Source of the DNA: JAVVHH01 sp965199585
GTDB taxonomy: Bacteria; Pseudomonadota; Alphaproteobacteria; Acetobacterales; Acetobacteraceae
DNA length: 64,000 bases
Reading direction: 5' to 3'
Assembly: GCA_965199585.1 (NCBI GenBank)
Contig: CBDASI010000002.1
Location: 744,001 to 808,000 of the forward strand
Every line of letters starts with the position of its first letter. Position 1 is the stretch's first letter. The position numbers were made by a program, and so were the translations under genes. Of this stretch, positions 20,422 to 29,907 are shown piece by piece. A model generated the notes under the pieces. That model saw only the letters and a program-made list of their open reading frames with translations, was not told the origin of the DNA and ran no database searches.

Positions 20422-21093
20422 TTATTCGCCCTGCACCCGCCCGATCGGGCCGCTGCTCTTCAACAGCACCACGCCGAGACCGATCGACAATACGAGTAAC
20501 ACCGCCGCAAGCCCGAATTGCACCCCGTTGGATAACCCGGCCCCCGCGCCGGCCAGCGCGAACACTACGGTTTGCGGCACATACCCGATCGCCGACGCCA
20601 GCAGGAATGGCATCGTCGCCACGCCCGAGACTCCGGCAACCAGGTTCAGCAGCACGTTGCTGCCGACCGGGAGCAGTCGTAGCGTCAACGTCGCCGTAAA
20701 CGCGCGCCCGGTCAGGAAGCGGTCCAACCGCGCCAGCCGCCCGCCGCCGCGTCGCTCGAGGAACCTAAGCGCTGCTCGCCGACCCAGCAGCCGCGCCCAG
20801 CCGAAATCGATCGCGCACCCCGCGACCTCGGCCGCCAGCGTCAAGGCCGCACCTGGCCAAAAGCCGAACGCATATCCTCCCGCCAACGCCACGACCTGGC
20901 GCGGCACGGCGGCGGCACAGGCGAGCGCCCCGATGACCACGAACGCCACCGGCCCATGCGACCCGGCCGACGCCATCGCCGCCCGCGGCTCGAACCCACC
21001 CTCCCGCAGCAACAACGCCACCGCGGCGAATGCCACCAGCATGAGTGCCGGCTTCCACGCCAACTGGGCAGCGCGCACCGCGGCGCCGTTCAC
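20422..21093 (-). CDS. TVP38/TMEM64-family (VTT domain) membrane protein
   Basis: A 223-residue integral membrane protein of the VTT/SNARE-associated Golgi family, related to DedA. It has a first helix at about residues 15-30, the family block VPRQVVALAGGYAFGFWPGAAL, and LLPVGSNVLLNLVAGVSGV where re-entrant loops are expected. Some family members move lipids across membranes. The start is a GTG that overlaps the glycosyltransferase stop as GTGA, so the two are coupled; longer readings would overlap that gene by about 250 bases. A role in moving a glycosylated lipid is possible but not shown. Confidence 0.8.
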   Translation of the reverse strand: MNGAAVRAAQLAWKPALMLVAFAAVALLLREGGFEPRAAMASAGSHGPVAFVVIGALACAAAVPRQVVALAGGYAFGFWPGAALTLAAEVAGCAIDFGWARLLGRRAALRFLERRGGGRLARLDRFLTGRAFTATLTLRLLPVGSNVLLNLVAGVSGVATMPFLLASAIGYVPQTVVFALAGAGAGLSNGVQFGLAAVLLVLSIGLGVVLLKSSGPIGRVQGE

Positions 21094-21839
21094 AACGGGT
21101 CGATCTCGGGCCGTCGCCACCGGCGCTGTAACCACGCCACACCGGCCAGGTCGACGATCCCTACCGCCAGCCGGTCGAACGTCCCGTAATTCGATTGGCC
21201 CCGCAGCCGCGGCCGGTGGTTGACCGGCACCGATCGCACCCGGCCGCCAGCCCGCATGAAGAGCGCCGGCAGGAACCGATGCATGTGATCGAAATGAGGC
21301 AGCTCGAGGAATACTGCGCGCCGGAACAGCTTCAGCCCGCACCCGGTATCCGGCGTTGCATCGCCGAGCAGCGTCGCCCGCACCCGGTTGGCGACGCGGG
21401 ACGAGATTCGCTTGATCCGCGTGTCGCGCCGGGTTGTGCGGTGCCCGGCAAACAGCACTGGGGAGGCGCCGTTATCGGCCTGGGCTTGCGCGAGCAAGGC
21501 AGGGATGTCGGCCGGGTCGTTCTGTCCATCGCCGTCGAGCGTGGCGATCCACAACCCCGACGCCGCCTTCACCCCGGTGACGATCGCCGCCGACTGGCCG
21601 CAGCTCGCGCGATGCCGCCGCACCGTCAGCGTCGGCACCTCGAGCTGCATCGCTTGCAGCTCGGCACGCGTGCCGTCGGTGCTGCCGTCGTCGACGTAGA
21701 CGATCTCGTGCGTCACGTGCGGCAACGCCGACAGGATCTCCTCGATCAGCGGCCGTATGTTGGCCGCCTCGTTGCGGACCGGCACCACCACCGTCAATAG
21801 CGGGGCAGATCGATCGTGCGAACGCACCTGCTCTTGCAC
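21090..21839 (-). CDS. Family 2 glycosyltransferase, dolichyl-phosphate-mannose-synthase type
   Basis: This enzyme of 249 residues has a GT-A fold. TVVVPVRNEAANIRPLIEEI opens the domain, YVDDGSTDGTRAEL gives the nucleotide-binding DD, and IATLDGDGQNDPADI carries the DxD-like motif; VNHRPRLRGQSNYG is the usual acceptor-side block. Members move a sugar from a nucleotide sugar to a polyprenyl phosphate. It starts with GTG, has no membrane anchor of its own, and is followed at once by a VTT-family membrane protein. Confidence 0.85.
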   Translation of the reverse strand: MQEQVRSHDRSAPLLTVVVPVRNEAANIRPLIEEILSALPHVTHEIVYVDDGSTDGTRAELQAMQLEVPTLTVRRHRASCGQSAAIVTGVKAASGLWIATLDGDGQNDPADIPALLAQAQADNGASPVLFAGHRTTRRDTRIKRISSRVANRVRATLLGDATPDTGCGLKLFRRAVFLELPHFDHMHRFLPALFMRAGGRVRSVPVNHRPRLRGQSNYGTFDRLAVGIVDLAGVAWLQRRWRRPEIDPL

Positions 21840-21970
21840 TTAGACGGGCCCGGCTCTCTGCATCGGACGCGCGGTAGCATCGCGCGAACGTATCTCGCAA
21901 GGTATGCCCATCTCGCAACATGAGCCGGACGCCGTATCTTTGGGCAGCGGTGCGATAGGATGTGCAGACA

Positions 21971-23068
21971 ATGACGACGACCATGACGCTTGCCCGGCCG
22001 GCCCAAGCCATCCGCTCCCGCCGTCCGGTCGCGATCTGGCTGTTCGTGGTGTGCTTCATGCTGCTGGTCATGATCTCGCTCGGCGGCGCGACCCGGCTGA
22101 CCGGCTCCGGCCTCTCGATTATGGAGTGGGCGCCGATCATGGGCGTGATCCCACCGCTATCCGCATCCGAGTGGGGCCGGCTCTACGCGCTGTATCAGCA
22201 GATCCCGCAATACGCGCTCGTCAACCACGGTTTCGGCATCGAGGGCTTCAAGTCGATCTTCTGGCTGGAATGGACCCATCGGCTCTGGGGGCGGCTGACC
22301 GGCATCGTGTTCGTGGTGCCGTTGCTGGTGTTCGCGGTGCGGGGCCAGATCTCGGCCCGGCTCGGGATCCGGTTCGCGGCGTTGTTCTGCCTCGGCGCGC
22401 TGCAGGGCGTGGTCGGCTGGTTCATGGTCGCGAGCGGCTTCGCGGCCGGGAGCACCGCCGTGTCCGCCTATCGGCTGGTGATGCACCTCATGCTGGCGCT
22501 GGCGCTGTATTCGGCGATCCTGTGGACCGCGTTGGAGGTCCTGGCGCCGGCCCGGATCGCGGTCGGCCGTGGCGCGCGCCGTGTGCTCGGCACGCTCTGC
22601 GCCGCCGTGGTGCTGACGATCGCGGCCGGGGGTTTCGTGGCCGGGCTGAAGGCGGGGATGATCTACAATACGTTCCCGCTGATGGGCGGCAGCCTCGTGC
22701 CGGACGATTACGGCGCGCTGCAGCCATTCGTCCGTAATTTTACCGAGAACCTGGCTGCGGTGCAGTTTGACCACCGCCTGCTGGCGACGCTGACGGCGAC
22801 GTTCGCGCTGGTGACGGTGGCGCTGGTCTGGCGCCGGTCCGCCGGCGCCGGCCAAGTCGCGCTGGGTGCGATCGCCGGGGTCGTCTGCGCTCAGTATGTC
22901 TTAGGGGTGGCGACGTTGCTGATGGTGGTGCCGGTCGGGCTGGCGACGGTGCATCAGGGGGTGGCCATCCTCCTCCTTTCATCGGCGCTGGTGACGCTCT
23001 ATCTCCATCGAGGCGTTTCGGCCACGGTTCGGCGCGCTGGCCGTCCAGCCATAGTTGAGTCAGAGTAG
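21971..23068 (+). CDS. ctaA: Heme A synthase CtaA
   Basis: This 365-residue membrane protein oxidises the methyl group of heme O to make heme A for cytochrome c oxidase. Conserved blocks are SLGGATRLTGSGLSIMEW, IFWLEWTHRLWGR with a heme-ligand histidine, a second pair in NLAAVQFDHRLLAT, and HQGVAILLLSSALV. About eight membrane helices are visible. AGGA lies ten bases before the chosen ATG; a GTG nine bases earlier is too close to it. It is followed six bases later by tldD. No cox structural genes are nearby. Confidence 0.94.
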   Translation: MTTTMTLARPAQAIRSRRPVAIWLFVVCFMLLVMISLGGATRLTGSGLSIMEWAPIMGVIPPLSASEWGRLYALYQQIPQYALVNHGFGIEGFKSIFWLEWTHRLWGRLTGIVFVVPLLVFAVRGQISARLGIRFAALFCLGALQGVVGWFMVASGFAAGSTAVSAYRLVMHLMLALALYSAILWTALEVLAPARIAVGRGARRVLGTLCAAVVLTIAAGGFVAGLKAGMIYNTFPLMGGSLVPDDYGALQPFVRNFTENLAAVQFDHRLLATLTATFALVTVALVWRRSAGAGQVALGAIAGVVCAQYVLGVATLLMVVPVGLATVHQGVAILLLSSALVTLYLHRGVSATVRRAGRPAIVESE

Positions 23069-23074
23069 GAACGC

Positions 23075-24532
23075 ATGACGCAGACATCGCCACTTTCAGC
23101 CCTCGCCGCCACCGACGGCTTGTTCTTCGACCGTCCCGGCACGTCACTGGACCGCGCTGCTGCGGAGGCGATCGTCGGCGATGCGCTGTCCGGAATGGAT
23201 GACGGCGAACTCTTCCTCGAATACCGCGAATCCGAGAGCATCTCGCTCGACGACGGTCGCATCCGCAGCGCGGGCTTCGACACACATCTTGGCTTCGGAC
23301 TACGGGCGGTGCTCGACGAGGAAGCGGCCTACGCGCATGCCGGCGAGGTGTCTGAAGCGGCGTTGCGCCGGGCAGCGGCGGCGATGGGCGGGGTCAAGGG
23401 CGGGCGCAGCGGCACGGCGGCCGAGCCGCCGCGGGCGACCAACGCGCGCCTGTATTCCGATGCAAATCCGCTGGTGACGACCGAGTTCGCCGACCGCACC
23501 GCCGCGCTGTCGATGCTGAATGATTATGCCCGCGCCAAGGATTTTCGCGTCAAGCAGGTGATGGCCAGCATCGCCGGCGAGTGGCAGGCGGTGCAGATCG
23601 TCCGCGCCGATGGCACACGGGTCGCCGATCTGCGGCCGCTGGTGCGCCTGGGCGTCTCGGTGGTGGTCGAGCAGGACGGCCGGCGTGAGAGCGGCAACTT
23701 TGGTGGCGGCGGCCGTTTCGGCTACGCCGCCCTGCTGGACGACGCCTACCTGAAGGCCGCGGTGGATGAGGCGTTGCGGCAGGCTCTGCTCAGCCTCGAC
23801 AGCCGTCCGGCGCCGGCCGGCGACATGCCCGTGGTGCTGGGGCCGGGCTGGCCCGGCATCCTGTTGCACGAGGCGGTCGGCCACGGGCTGGAGGGTGACT
23901 TCAACCGTAAGAAGACGTCCGCCTTCTCCGGCCTGATGGGCAAGCGCATCGCCAGCAAGGGCGTCACCGTCATTGATGACGGCACCATCCCCGACCGCCG
24001 CGGCAGCATCACCGTCGACGACGAGGGCACCCCGGGCGGCCGGACCGTCCAGATCGAGGATGGCATCCTGACCGGCTTCATCCAGGACCGGCTCAACGCC
24101 CGGCTAATGGGCGTGGCCCCCACCGGCAACGGCCGCCGCCAGAGCTACGCGCACGTGCCGATGCCGCGGATGACCAACACCATCATGCTCGGCGGGGACG
24201 CCAAGCGCGAGGACATGATCCGCTCCGTCAAGCGCGGGCTCTATGCCGTCAACTTCAGCGGCGGCCAGGTCGACATCACGTCGGGCAAGTTCGTTTTCTC
24301 GGCCAATGAAGCCTACCTCATCGAGGACGGCGTCATCACCGCGCCGGTCAAGGGCGCAACCCTGATCGGCAACGGACCTGACGCGCTGCTCAAGGTGGAG
24401 ATGGTGGGCGACGACCCCGCGCTGGATCCAGGGGTCGGCACATGCGGCAAGAACGGCCAGGGCGTGCCGGTCGGCGTCGGTCAGCCAACCCTGAAGCTGT
24501 CGAGCCTTACCGTCGGCGGAACCGCCACTTGA
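23075..24532 (+). CDS. tldD: Metalloprotease TldD
   Basis: A protein of 485 residues of the TldD/PmbA family. The zinc-binding motif is HEAVGHGLEGD (HExxxH). With TldE it forms a protease that processes peptide antibiotics and unfolded peptides. The C-terminal half shows the usual NFSGGQVDITSGKFVFS and CGKNGQGVPVGVGQPTL. Its tldE partner is not in the window. AGGA precedes the ATG at a short distance, and the stop overlaps the next start as TTGA. Confidence 0.95.
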   Translation: MTQTSPLSALAATDGLFFDRPGTSLDRAAAEAIVGDALSGMDDGELFLEYRESESISLDDGRIRSAGFDTHLGFGLRAVLDEEAAYAHAGEVSEAALRRAAAAMGGVKGGRSGTAAEPPRATNARLYSDANPLVTTEFADRTAALSMLNDYARAKDFRVKQVMASIAGEWQAVQIVRADGTRVADLRPLVRLGVSVVVEQDGRRESGNFGGGGRFGYAALLDDAYLKAAVDEALRQALLSLDSRPAPAGDMPVVLGPGWPGILLHEAVGHGLEGDFNRKKTSAFSGLMGKRIASKGVTVIDDGTIPDRRGSITVDDEGTPGGRTVQIEDGILTGFIQDRLNARLMGVAPTGNGRRQSYAHVPMPRMTNTIMLGGDAKREDMIRSVKRGLYAVNFSGGQVDITSGKFVFSANEAYLIEDGVITAPVKGATLIGNGPDALLKVEMVGDDPALDPGVGTCGKNGQGVPVGVGQPTLKLSSLTVGGTAT

Positions 24533-25293
24533 CCCGGCGGGCGGGACTGACCCTCGCCGCCTTGCTGCTCGGCCTCTACGGCCCGCAAGCGGGCGCCGCG
24601 GCAGTGTCGCCCGTCACCTGCCCGGCCGTAAGCCTGCCACCGATCGCGCTGCCGCAGGTGCGCCGGGTGCTCGCGGCCGGTCAGGAAGTCACCATCGTCG
24701 CATTCGGCAGTTCGAGCACCCAAGGCTCCCACGCGTCTGACATGGGGCATACCTATCCGGCGATCCTGCAACAGGAGTTGGAGACGGCCCTGCCGGACGC
24801 GCATGTCGCGGTCATCAACCGCGGCGTCGGCGGCCAGGATGCGCCGGAGATGATGCTGCGCCTGGAGGCCGACGTGATCGCGCTACAGCCGACGCTCGTC
24901 ATCTGGCAGGTCGGCGCCAACGGCGCGATGCGGGGCAACGACCCCGGATCGTTCCAGGCGTTGGTCGACGAGGGCGTGCGCAAGCTCGAGAACGCCGGTG
25001 CGGATGTCATCCTGATGGACAATCAGCGCTCTCCCGCCGTACTCGCATCTCCGCTCCACGCGCAAATCGACCAAGCTCTGGCCGACATCGCGCGGCGCGA
25101 GGATGCGAGGCTGTTCGCCCGCGGGCGGCTGATGGAGCTCTGGCAGGATGCCGGGCATCCCTACGCCGAGTTTCTCGCCGATGACGGGATCCACCATAAC
25201 GATCTCGGCTACGCCTGCGTCGCCAAGGCGCTGGCGCGGTCGATGCTGGACGGCCTGGGTCCGACCCGGTCGCGATACAGCGCGTCGCAGTAA
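24529..25293 (+). CDS. Exported SGNH/GDSL-family hydrolase
   Basis: About 254 residues. A signal peptide (LTLAALLLGLYGPQAGAAA) is followed by SGNH blocks: FGSSSTQG for the serine nucleophile (block I), NRGVGGQDA (block II), WQVGANG (block III) and DDGIHHNDLGY with the catalytic Asp-His (block V). Such enzymes are esterases or deacetylases of the envelope. The start is a TTG overlapping the tldD stop as TTGA, which places the signal peptide at the very N-terminus; an earlier start would put about 30 basic residues before it. Substrate unknown. Confidence 0.8.
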   Translation: MTRRAGLTLAALLLGLYGPQAGAAAVSPVTCPAVSLPPIALPQVRRVLAAGQEVTIVAFGSSSTQGSHASDMGHTYPAILQQELETALPDAHVAVINRGVGGQDAPEMMLRLEADVIALQPTLVIWQVGANGAMRGNDPGSFQALVDEGVRKLENAGADVILMDNQRSPAVLASPLHAQIDQALADIARREDARLFARGRLMELWQDAGHPYAEFLADDGIHHNDLGYACVAKALARSMLDGLGPTRSRYSASQ

Positions 25294-25307
25294 CGCCGAC
25301 CGCCGCG

Positions 25308-27383
25308 TCAGGCCAGGATCGTCTCCGCTATTCCAGCCTGGCGCATGCCGTCGGCCAGTCGCTGCGTCGCTTGCAGGTCGGCGAACGGGCTCTCCTCGAT
25401 GAAGCGATCGATGCGGAAGCTGGGGTCGAATGCCATCAGCCGTTTCCGTACCACAGCCGCTTCGGCATCACGCCCTAGCCGGCCCAGTGCCGCGAGGTAG
25501 ATCTTGCAGCCCGGCGGGTAATCCGGATTCAGCTCGTTCACGGCGCGCCCAAACTCGCTCGCCTTCTCGTCTTCGCCGCGCAGATAGGCCAGCAGGCTGA
25601 AGCCAACGTCGAACTGGAAAGCGAATGGATCCGCCGGCGACAAGGCGCGATAGCGCGCGAACCGGGCTGCGGCCGCGTCGAGACGGCCGGCATAGAGCAG
25701 CGCGAAGCCGGAGAGCGCCCACGCCATGCCGAGGTCGGGATTCAGCGCCAAGGCCCGTTCGTGGAGCGACAGAGCCTCCGGCAGGCGACGTTCCAGGACG
25801 GCGCGAACATGTCCCAGAACGGTGAAGCTGCGCGCGTTCTGGGGGTCGAGCGTGATGCCGCGCTCGGCATGCCGGGCTGCCTGCTCGGCGGTGGCCGCAC
25901 GATCGTCGTTCCAGCCATGCTCGTCGAGCAAGCAATGCCAGTAGGCCAGCCAGCTATGCGCCGGGGCGAGGTCGGGCTGGCGCTCGACGGCGCGTTCGAG
26001 CAGCGTGCCGGCTTCCATGAATTGCTGCCGGTCGGAGCGGCGCATGCTCGGCAGCGCCCGCATGGTCAGCTCCCAAGGGCTGGCGTCGGCGATTGGAACC
26101 AGCAGCGCCCGGCGGCTCTCGAGCGAGAGCAACTCCGGCTCGATCTGCGCGACGGTCTCGGACGCGACATCGTCCTGCACGCTGAGCAAGTCGTCCATCG
26201 AGCGGTCGAACCGCCGGGTCCAGACGACTTGGTTGCCGTCGCGCAGGTCGATCATGCGCGGGGCGATGCGGATGCGGTCGCCGCCGCGCTGCACGGTGCC
26301 GTCGATCAGGTAGTCGAGCCCGAGCGCCTGGCGCAGCACGTTGTCGTCACGCGAATCACCGACGGTCTGGACCAGTGAGGAGGTCGACACGATCGACATC
26401 CAGCGGAAGCGGCTGAGCGAGGAGGTGATCTCTTCGGCCAAGCCCATGGCAAGGTGCGCGTGCATCGGGTCGGTCCCGACCAAGGTGAGCGGCAGCACGC
26501 CGACGCGCGCGCCGGTGCGGGCGATGGCGGGGCGCGGTTCCGGCCGCGATTCGGGGCTGGCCAGCGGCGGCGGGATCACCGGGGCCCGCACCGCCTTGCC
26601 GCTGCGGATCTCCGTCAGCAAGGCCTGGGTCTCCGGCGACGGCGCCGCGTCCAGCAGGTCGGCCAGCACGGCCCGGCATCGATCGTAGGATTGGATGGCC
26701 ATGCCACGTTCGCCCCGCTCGGCATGCGCCCGCATCAGGGCGCGCCAGGCGCCCTCGTGGGCCCGGTCGATGGCCAAAAGCTGTTGGGCGACGGGAATCA
26801 GCGTTTCGGGCGCGATCTGCTCGTTCAGCAGAGCCTCGGCAACGCTGCGGGCGCGGTCGCGCAGGCGCTCACGTTCGCCGTGCAGCCAGATGTCGAAGGC
26901 CGGGTCGACGCCGTCGAGTTCCTCGAGAAGTTCGCTGTCCAACAAAGCTAGCGCGCCCGGATGCGCCGTGGTCGCCCGCAGCACCTCGTCGACGTCGACC
27001 CAGACAACGCCCGGCCGCAGCACAAGGCTATCCCGATTGATCGTCAGGATCTCGGTGCCAGCCGGGACCAGCACTTCCAGCAGCCGATGAATCTCCTGAC
27101 GCAACGACGCCCGGGCCTGCTCCTCCGGCCGGCGGCTCCACAGCAACTCCGCAAGACGCGAGCGGAGCACCGGACGCGGCGCAGACAACACGACGATGGC
27201 CAGCAACGCCCGCGTCTTGCGCCCAGGAGGCAGGACGCTGTCGCTGTTGACGGTCCATGCCTCCATCTGGCCGATCAAACGCAGCCGAACCGCGATGCCG
27301 TCGAGGTCGGGCAATCCCTGGCCCATGGGTCCGCCGCTTCCCTGATGTTGGGTCATTGATGCGCCTATCATCATGTCGACCAT
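25308..27383 (-). CDS. SARP-type regulator with BTAD, TolB-like and TPR regions
   Basis: A protein of 691 residues in four parts: a winged helix at about 30-130 (RLRLIGQMEAW, RKTRALLAIVVLSAP, LAELLWSRRPEEQARASL), a BTAD helical domain at about 170-265 (AHEGAWRALMRAHAERGE, YDRCRAVLADLLDAAPSPET), a TolB-N/FlgO-like part at about 290-410, and TPR repeats to the end (NPDLGMAWALSGFALLYAG). It is an intact paralogue of the regulator at the left end of the window. Several ATGs lie in the first 20 residues, so the exact start is unsure. A 10-base palindrome, AGACGCGTCT (27465-27474), lies in the gap upstream. Confidence 0.78.
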   Translation of the reverse strand: MVDMMIGASMTQHQGSGGPMGQGLPDLDGIAVRLRLIGQMEAWTVNSDSVLPPGRKTRALLAIVVLSAPRPVLRSRLAELLWSRRPEEQARASLRQEIHRLLEVLVPAGTEILTINRDSLVLRPGVVWVDVDEVLRATTAHPGALALLDSELLEELDGVDPAFDIWLHGERERLRDRARSVAEALLNEQIAPETLIPVAQQLLAIDRAHEGAWRALMRAHAERGERGMAIQSYDRCRAVLADLLDAAPSPETQALLTEIRSGKAVRAPVIPPPLASPESRPEPRPAIARTGARVGVLPLTLVGTDPMHAHLAMGLAEEITSSLSRFRWMSIVSTSSLVQTVGDSRDDNVLRQALGLDYLIDGTVQRGGDRIRIAPRMIDLRDGNQVVWTRRFDRSMDDLLSVQDDVASETVAQIEPELLSLESRRALLVPIADASPWELTMRALPSMRRSDRQQFMEAGTLLERAVERQPDLAPAHSWLAYWHCLLDEHGWNDDRAATAEQAARHAERGITLDPQNARSFTVLGHVRAVLERRLPEALSLHERALALNPDLGMAWALSGFALLYAGRLDAAAARFARYRALSPADPFAFQFDVGFSLLAYLRGEDEKASEFGRAVNELNPDYPPGCKIYLAALGRLGRDAEAAVVRKRLMAFDPSFRIDRFIEESPFADLQATQRLADGMRQAGIAETILA

Positions 27384-27480
27384 AACCCGAGAACGGTGGT
27401 TTAACGCAACGCCATTGTTCAGCCCGTATTCTTACCGACTAATCACACCAGTTCCACGCGGTATAGACGCGTCTCAAAAT

Positions 27481-28857
27481 CTATACAGCGCCTTCGATCA
27501 GCATTCGAGAGGCGTTGCCGGCCCATTCTCCTTGGTATTTGCTCAACCATTGCTCAGCTTGTGTCGGCTCACCCGCTGATATTGCTTGTATCGGGTCGAG
27601 GTATGAACGTTCATCTTGGCCGGTCTCATCGAGACAAGAGCGTGACCGCAAGCCGTCGGCGGCGATAACGACCAAGTCACGTGTTAAACGACGCACGCTG
27701 TCCTGTCCGAACGGCGCATCCAAAGCGAGAGCTGGAACGGCGGCGCGCAACCGTAGATAGTCGTCCCAGGGGTGCTCCAGCATCAATGCCTCGGCTGCGG
27801 AAAGCGCCGATTCGTCATAGAGCAGCCCGGTCCAGAACGCGCTTTGGGCCAGCATCATCTCTGGCCGCCCGGCATCGGCACCGCGCATCTCGAGGAAGCG
27901 CTTGACCCGGACGTCGGTGAACGCCGTCGTCATGTGATCGCCGAAATCGCCCAACGTCGCCGTCACGCCGGGAAGGTCGGGCAGCCCGCTCACCATGTAT
28001 TGTCGGAACGACTGCCCGGCCACGTCATGATAGACGCCGTCGCGCAGGACGAAATACATCGGCACGTCGAGCAGCCACTCGACATACCGCTCGAACCCGA
28101 ACCCGTCCTCGAACATGACGGACGGCATGCCGGAGCGCTGGTTGTCGGTATCGGTCCAGACCCGGGCGCGGCTCGACAGGAAGCCGCTCGGCTTGCCCTC
28201 GATGAACGGCGAGTTGGCGAACAGCGCGGTCGCCACCGGCTGGAACGCCAGTGAGACCCGCAGCTTGCGCACCATGTCCTCTTCGGAGGCGTAGTCGAGG
28301 TTGACCTGCACCGTGCAGGTGCGGGTCATCATGTCGAGCCCGAACGCGCCCACGAGCGGCATGTAGCGACGCATGATGCCGTAGCGCGCCTTGGGCATAA
28401 TCGGCATTTGGTCGCGCCGCATGGTCGGGTGATGACCGAGCGGTGCGAAGCCGAGGCCGAGCGGATCGGCCGCGCGGTGCATCTCGGCGAAATGCGCGTC
28501 GAACTCCGCCTTGGTGTCATGCAGCGTCCGCGCCGTGCCGCCCGACAGTTCGAGCTGCCCGGCCGGTTCGAGCGAGACCGAAGCCGATTTCGCGGTGCCG
28601 AGCCCCTTCAGCCCGATCGGGACGCCACGCTCCTCGATCGGCTGCCAGCGGGCGGGGTCGACCATCCCGTCCAGCACGGCGCGGATGCCGCCGGGTTCGT
28701 AGGCGGGCGGCAGCAGCGTGTCGCGATGGAAGCCGAACTTCTCGTGTTCCGTGCCGATGCGCCATTCGGATTTCGGTTTGCAGCCTTCGGCGATGTAGTC
28801 GGCCAATTGCTGCACCGACCTGATCGGCGTGTCGTCAACGTCGCCAGGATTGGACAT
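27481..28857 (-). CDS. gshA: Glutamate-cysteine ligase
   Basis: A 458-residue enzyme of the plant/alphaproteobacterial GCS2 class that makes gamma-glutamylcysteine for glutathione. The N-terminal block EWRIGTEHEKFGFHRDTLLP and the substrate region DMMTRTCTVQVNLDYASEED are characteristic. The start at MSNPGDVDD is chosen because the family begins a short distance before RIGTEHEKFG; the in-frame extension is basic, unrelated sequence. No gshB is in the window. It is divergent from ubiA. Confidence 0.92.
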   Translation of the reverse strand: MSNPGDVDDTPIRSVQQLADYIAEGCKPKSEWRIGTEHEKFGFHRDTLLPPAYEPGGIRAVLDGMVDPARWQPIEERGVPIGLKGLGTAKSASVSLEPAGQLELSGGTARTLHDTKAEFDAHFAEMHRAADPLGLGFAPLGHHPTMRRDQMPIMPKARYGIMRRYMPLVGAFGLDMMTRTCTVQVNLDYASEEDMVRKLRVSLAFQPVATALFANSPFIEGKPSGFLSSRARVWTDTDNQRSGMPSVMFEDGFGFERYVEWLLDVPMYFVLRDGVYHDVAGQSFRQYMVSGLPDLPGVTATLGDFGDHMTTAFTDVRVKRFLEMRGADAGRPEMMLAQSAFWTGLLYDESALSAAEALMLEHPWDDYLRLRAAVPALALDAPFGQDSVRRLTRDLVVIAADGLRSRSCLDETGQDERSYLDPIQAISAGEPTQAEQWLSKYQGEWAGNASRMLIEGAV

Positions 28858-29001
28858 CGGGGCGGTGGTTTCCTTAATTGGATGGAAGGGAGGTCCGGTC
28901 TTGCGTTGCCGACCGGGCCGGCGGGCGAACACAACACTTTCGCGGCTACACGCGTCAAGGCGGGGTGGTCGCCGGGTGACGTGCGCCGTATAGCCAGCAG
29001 C

Positions 29002-29907
29002 GTGACGAGCTGGACCGATATTCCTGCCGCGGGCTGGGTGGCACGGCTGCCGCCAAAGGCGCGCGCCTATGCCGTGCTGGCCCGCGCCGACCGGCCGATC
29101 GGCGCATGGCTGCTGTTCCTGCCAGGCTTGTGGTCGATCCTGCTGGCGCGCCAGTCGCTGCAGCCGACGTTCTGGCTGCTGTTGCTGTTCGGGGTCGGAT
29201 CGGTGGTGATGCGCGGGGCGGGCTGCGTGGTCAACGATATGTGGGACCGCGACATGGACCGCCTGGTGACGCGGACGGCCTCACGGCCGCTTGCCAGCGG
29301 CGCGTTGCGGATGCGTGCAGCCGCGGTGTTCCTGGCTGTCCTGCTGGCGATCGGGCTGACGATCCTGCTGCAGCTGAATCAGCTCGCGCAACTGCTCGGC
29401 GTCGGCTCGTTGCTGCTGGTCGCGCTGTATCCGTTGGCCAAGCGCGTCACCTGGTGGCCGCAGGCCGTGCTGGGGATCACCTTTTCTTGGGCCGCGCCAA
29501 TGGGGTATGCCGCGGCGACCGGCCGGCTCGACTGGGCCGCTGCCGCCCTGTATGCCGCCGCGTTCTGCTGGATCCTGGGCTACGACACGGTCTACGCGCA
29601 TCAGGACCGGGAGGACGACGCGCTGATTGGTGTCCGCAGCACCGCGCGCCTATTTGCCGCCACCACTAAGCCGTTCCTAGCCGTCTGCTACACGGCGACG
29701 GTCATGCTGATCGCCCTCGCCGGCGCGCTGACGGGGCTGGGGATCGCCTTCTATGCCGCCCTGCTGTTGCCCGCGGCGCTGCTGGCCTGGCAGGCCGTCA
29801 CGCTCGACGTCGACGACCCGGCCGGCTGCCTCGCGCGCTTCCATCTCAACCGCGAGACCGGCCTTTCGATCGGCCTAGCCATCCTGATCGGCGTGCTCTG
29901 GACGTGA
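29002..29907 (+). CDS. ubiA: 4-hydroxybenzoate polyprenyltransferase UbiA
   Basis: A membrane enzyme of about 301 residues that attaches the polyprenyl tail to 4-hydroxybenzoate in ubiquinone synthesis. The two aspartate-rich motifs are visible: NDMWDRDMDRLVTRT, and YDTVYAHQDREDD. About eight to nine membrane helices follow. The start is a GTG; another GTG 21 bases upstream is equally possible, since neither has a strong ribosome site. The stop overlaps the next gene as GTGA. Confidence 0.9.
   Translation: MTSWTDIPAAGWVARLPPKARAYAVLARADRPIGAWLLFLPGLWSILLARQSLQPTFWLLLLFGVGSVVMRGAGCVVNDMWDRDMDRLVTRTASRPLASGALRMRAAAVFLAVLLAIGLTILLQLNQLAQLLGVGSLLLVALYPLAKRVTWWPQAVLGITFSWAAPMGYAAATGRLDWAAAALYAAAFCWILGYDTVYAHQDREDDALIGVRSTARLFAATTKPFLAVCYTATVMLIALAGALTGLGIAFYAALLLPAALLAWQAVTLDVDDPAGCLARFHLNRETGLSIGLAILIGVLWT

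Noticed and set aside
21340..21529. Small antisense frames inside the glycosyltransferase gene
   Set aside because: They lie inside conserved blocks of the real gene and have no ribosome site.
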